A stretch of 64,000 bases of DNA, taken from assembly GCA_910574345.1 (NCBI GenBank), contig CAJSZV010000005.1:1-64000 (forward strand), written 5' to 3'. The position numbers and the translations under genes are program-made. The notes under the pieces are model-generated. The model did not search any database. It was not told the origin of the DNA and saw only the letters and a list, made by a program, of their open reading frames with translations. Shown in pieces: positions 63,239 through 64,000 of the stretch. Origin of the DNA: Clostridiaceae bacterium (GTDB lineage Bacteria; Bacillota; Clostridia; Lachnospirales; Lachnospiraceae). Each line of letters starts with the position of its first letter. The first letter of the stretch is position 1.

Positions 63239-63546
63239 TTTTAATCAGAGAAAAATCTGTATAATTCAACAGACATTATAGCATATTTTAAGGCTGGATT
63301 GCAATAGCCAGTTAGAAATTCGGCATGATAAATACAGGTCACAAAGATGATTTTTTGTGGCCCTTGGCTTTATATGGCATTAAAACATCGGTCGCGGTGC
63401 GGCAGGTGTTTTTTTATGCACACAGGCACTTCAAGGAAGAGTGTCAGACAAGCCGGCAAGTGCCTGGCGCGCAGGCAGAGGAAGGCGGATCTTCCCTGCC
63501 TGATTGTTTTTGGGATATTTTTAAGAAAAATGTCCCCTGATATTTC
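63239..63546. other. 308-bp segment between the inverted repeats
   Basis: Contains a -10 like TGTATAAT (63256-63263) near its left edge and a half-site like TCAACAGA at 63266-63273. Open frames here lack ribosome binding sites and read across the right repeat, so no gene is supported. If the segment flips, a promoter at one edge could be turned toward or away from the gene at 63600-64000. Confidence 0.45.
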
Positions 63547-63566
63547 ACAGAATACGGATTCTGTTG
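63547..63566 (-). repeat. Right 20-bp inverted repeat of a candidate inverton
   Basis: ACAGAATACGGATTCTGTTG, the reverse complement of 63219-63238. It has no T run, so it is not explained as a terminator. Confidence 0.8.
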
Positions 63567-63599
63567 AGAGAAGAGATATCAAGGGAGAGGAAAAGGGCA

Positions 63600-63740
63600 A
63601 TGAGACATTCCACGAAAAAGCTGAACCTGGCCGGTGAGCGGTATGGAAAGCTGACGGTGTTAAGGCCGGCGGAGAATATTAGCGGTCGGACCGCATGGCT
63701 CTGCAGATGTGACTGCGGAAAAATGTCAGAAGACTGCTGA
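63600..63740 (+). pseudogene. AP2/HNH-type phage-like gene, N-terminal fragment
   Basis: 46 codons after GGAAAAGGG: NLAGERYGKLTVLRPAEN and RTAWLCRCDCGK are the first part (with CxCxCG zinc-ribbon-like cysteines) of a common phage and Firmicute family whose full proteins carry an AP2 or HNH domain. The frame stops at 63740 where a secretory-protein frame begins, indicating a deletion joint near 63711. Confidence 0.55.
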
Positions 63741-64000
63741 AATGCCTGCTGGCCGTACTGACACTGGCAGGAGGAATCGGGTATGGAATTACGGCAAAGG
63801 CGCCTGTCAGGGAGAATAAGGGCGGCATCATGGCTGAGGGGCAGGCAGAAACCGATGAGGGCAGTGGAGAAATTGCCGAAAATAGTGCAAAGCATCAAGA
63901 ACTTAAAAAGGAAGACAACATGGCAGACGGAATGGACTCTGTAGAAGAGACGGAAGAAAAAAACCAACAGGGAAATCAAAGCAGCAGGAGAGTAAGACAG
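63711..64000 (+). CDS. Secreted or membrane-anchored protein, 5' region, runs off the window
   Basis: The frame LRKNVRRLLKCLLAVLTLAG (signal-peptide-like: basic start then hydrophobic core) continues into a very acidic, low-complexity stretch (AEGQAETDEGSGEIAEN, VEETEEKNQQGN) and is still open at 64000. No ATG is present in this frame; a CTG (63711) or a lost start at the joint with the preceding fragment must be assumed. Identity unknown because only ~95 residues are visible. Confidence 0.45.

Noticed and set aside
1-64000. tRNA or rRNA genes as integration sites
   Set aside because: No cloverleaf-like or rRNA-like sequence was noticed at any element border.

Overview
The window reads as a chromosome segment of a spore-forming gut Firmicute, most likely a Lachnospiraceae (Enterocloster/Clostridium-like). 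The reasons are the SpoIVB sporulation protease, the DUF4321 gene, Gram-positive ribosome binding sites, and Tn4451/Tn916-type conjugative-element gene families typical of gut Clostridia. About 53 kb is accessory DNA, a mosaic of nested and decayed mobile elements; the last ~10 kb (53.9-64 kb) looks like resident chromosome. No rRNA, tRNA or CRISPR array was seen.

Layout. 0-2.2 kb: an intact IS1634-type insertion sequence and a small unknown gene. 2.2-7.7 kb: a fragment of an integrative element (sigma-like regulator, truncated second sigma factor, replication initiator, DnaC-like loader, TnpW), an Rpn-type nuclease and a DUF262 gene split by one in-frame amber codon. 7.7-11.9 kb: IS630, a DUF6431 relic, and one IS3 element inserted inside another. 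12.1-17.7 kb: a LytTR response regulator and GHKL sensor kinase followed by a lipoprotein plus two-permease ABC transporter operon, with a 22-bp-phased direct repeat in front that is the probable LytTR target. 17.7-24.9 kb: a scrambled zone with a decayed MerR regulator, a MATE pump fused in frame to the end of a YqaJ exonuclease, a relaxase with two in-frame deletions, MobC, a candidate oriT, DUF6194, a transposase relic and a VirD4 fragment. 24.9-30.2 kb: an IS66 copy with most of tnpC lost, a BlaI/M56-protease pair with a beta-solenoid-like sensor part, a tautomerase and an internally deleted IS4-like element. 30.4-31.7 kb: a 1.27-kb unit bounded by 86-bp inverted repeats, each itself a long palindrome, with two non-catalytic integrase-like genes. 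31.8-38.2 kb: a complete pstSCAB-phoU-phoB-phoR phosphate operon with Pho-box-like repeats. 38.5-50.7 kb: a second integrative/mobilizable element (TTRAP, YodL protein, nuclease, IS256, intact MobL-type relaxase, MobC, oriT, sigma-like regulator, two tandem large serine recombinases). 50.8-53.6 kb: a TIR-like DUF4062 fragment, a 166-bp MITE-like repeat, RhuM, and repeated copies of the recombinase C-terminal module.

From 53.9 kb the gene order is orderly: a cytoplasmic BMP-domain protein with a phosphoesterase, two L,D-transpeptidases flanking MscL (cell wall and osmotic protection), a 62-bp tandem repeat block, SpoIVB and DUF4321. At the end a tyrosine recombinase sits directly beside a pair of 20-bp inverted repeats enclosing 308 bp, which is a candidate phase-variable DNA switch. 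The strongest leads for new biology are the 86-bp-inverted-repeat element, this candidate inverton, the C-terminal module repeated around the serine recombinases, and the paired oriT-like sites.
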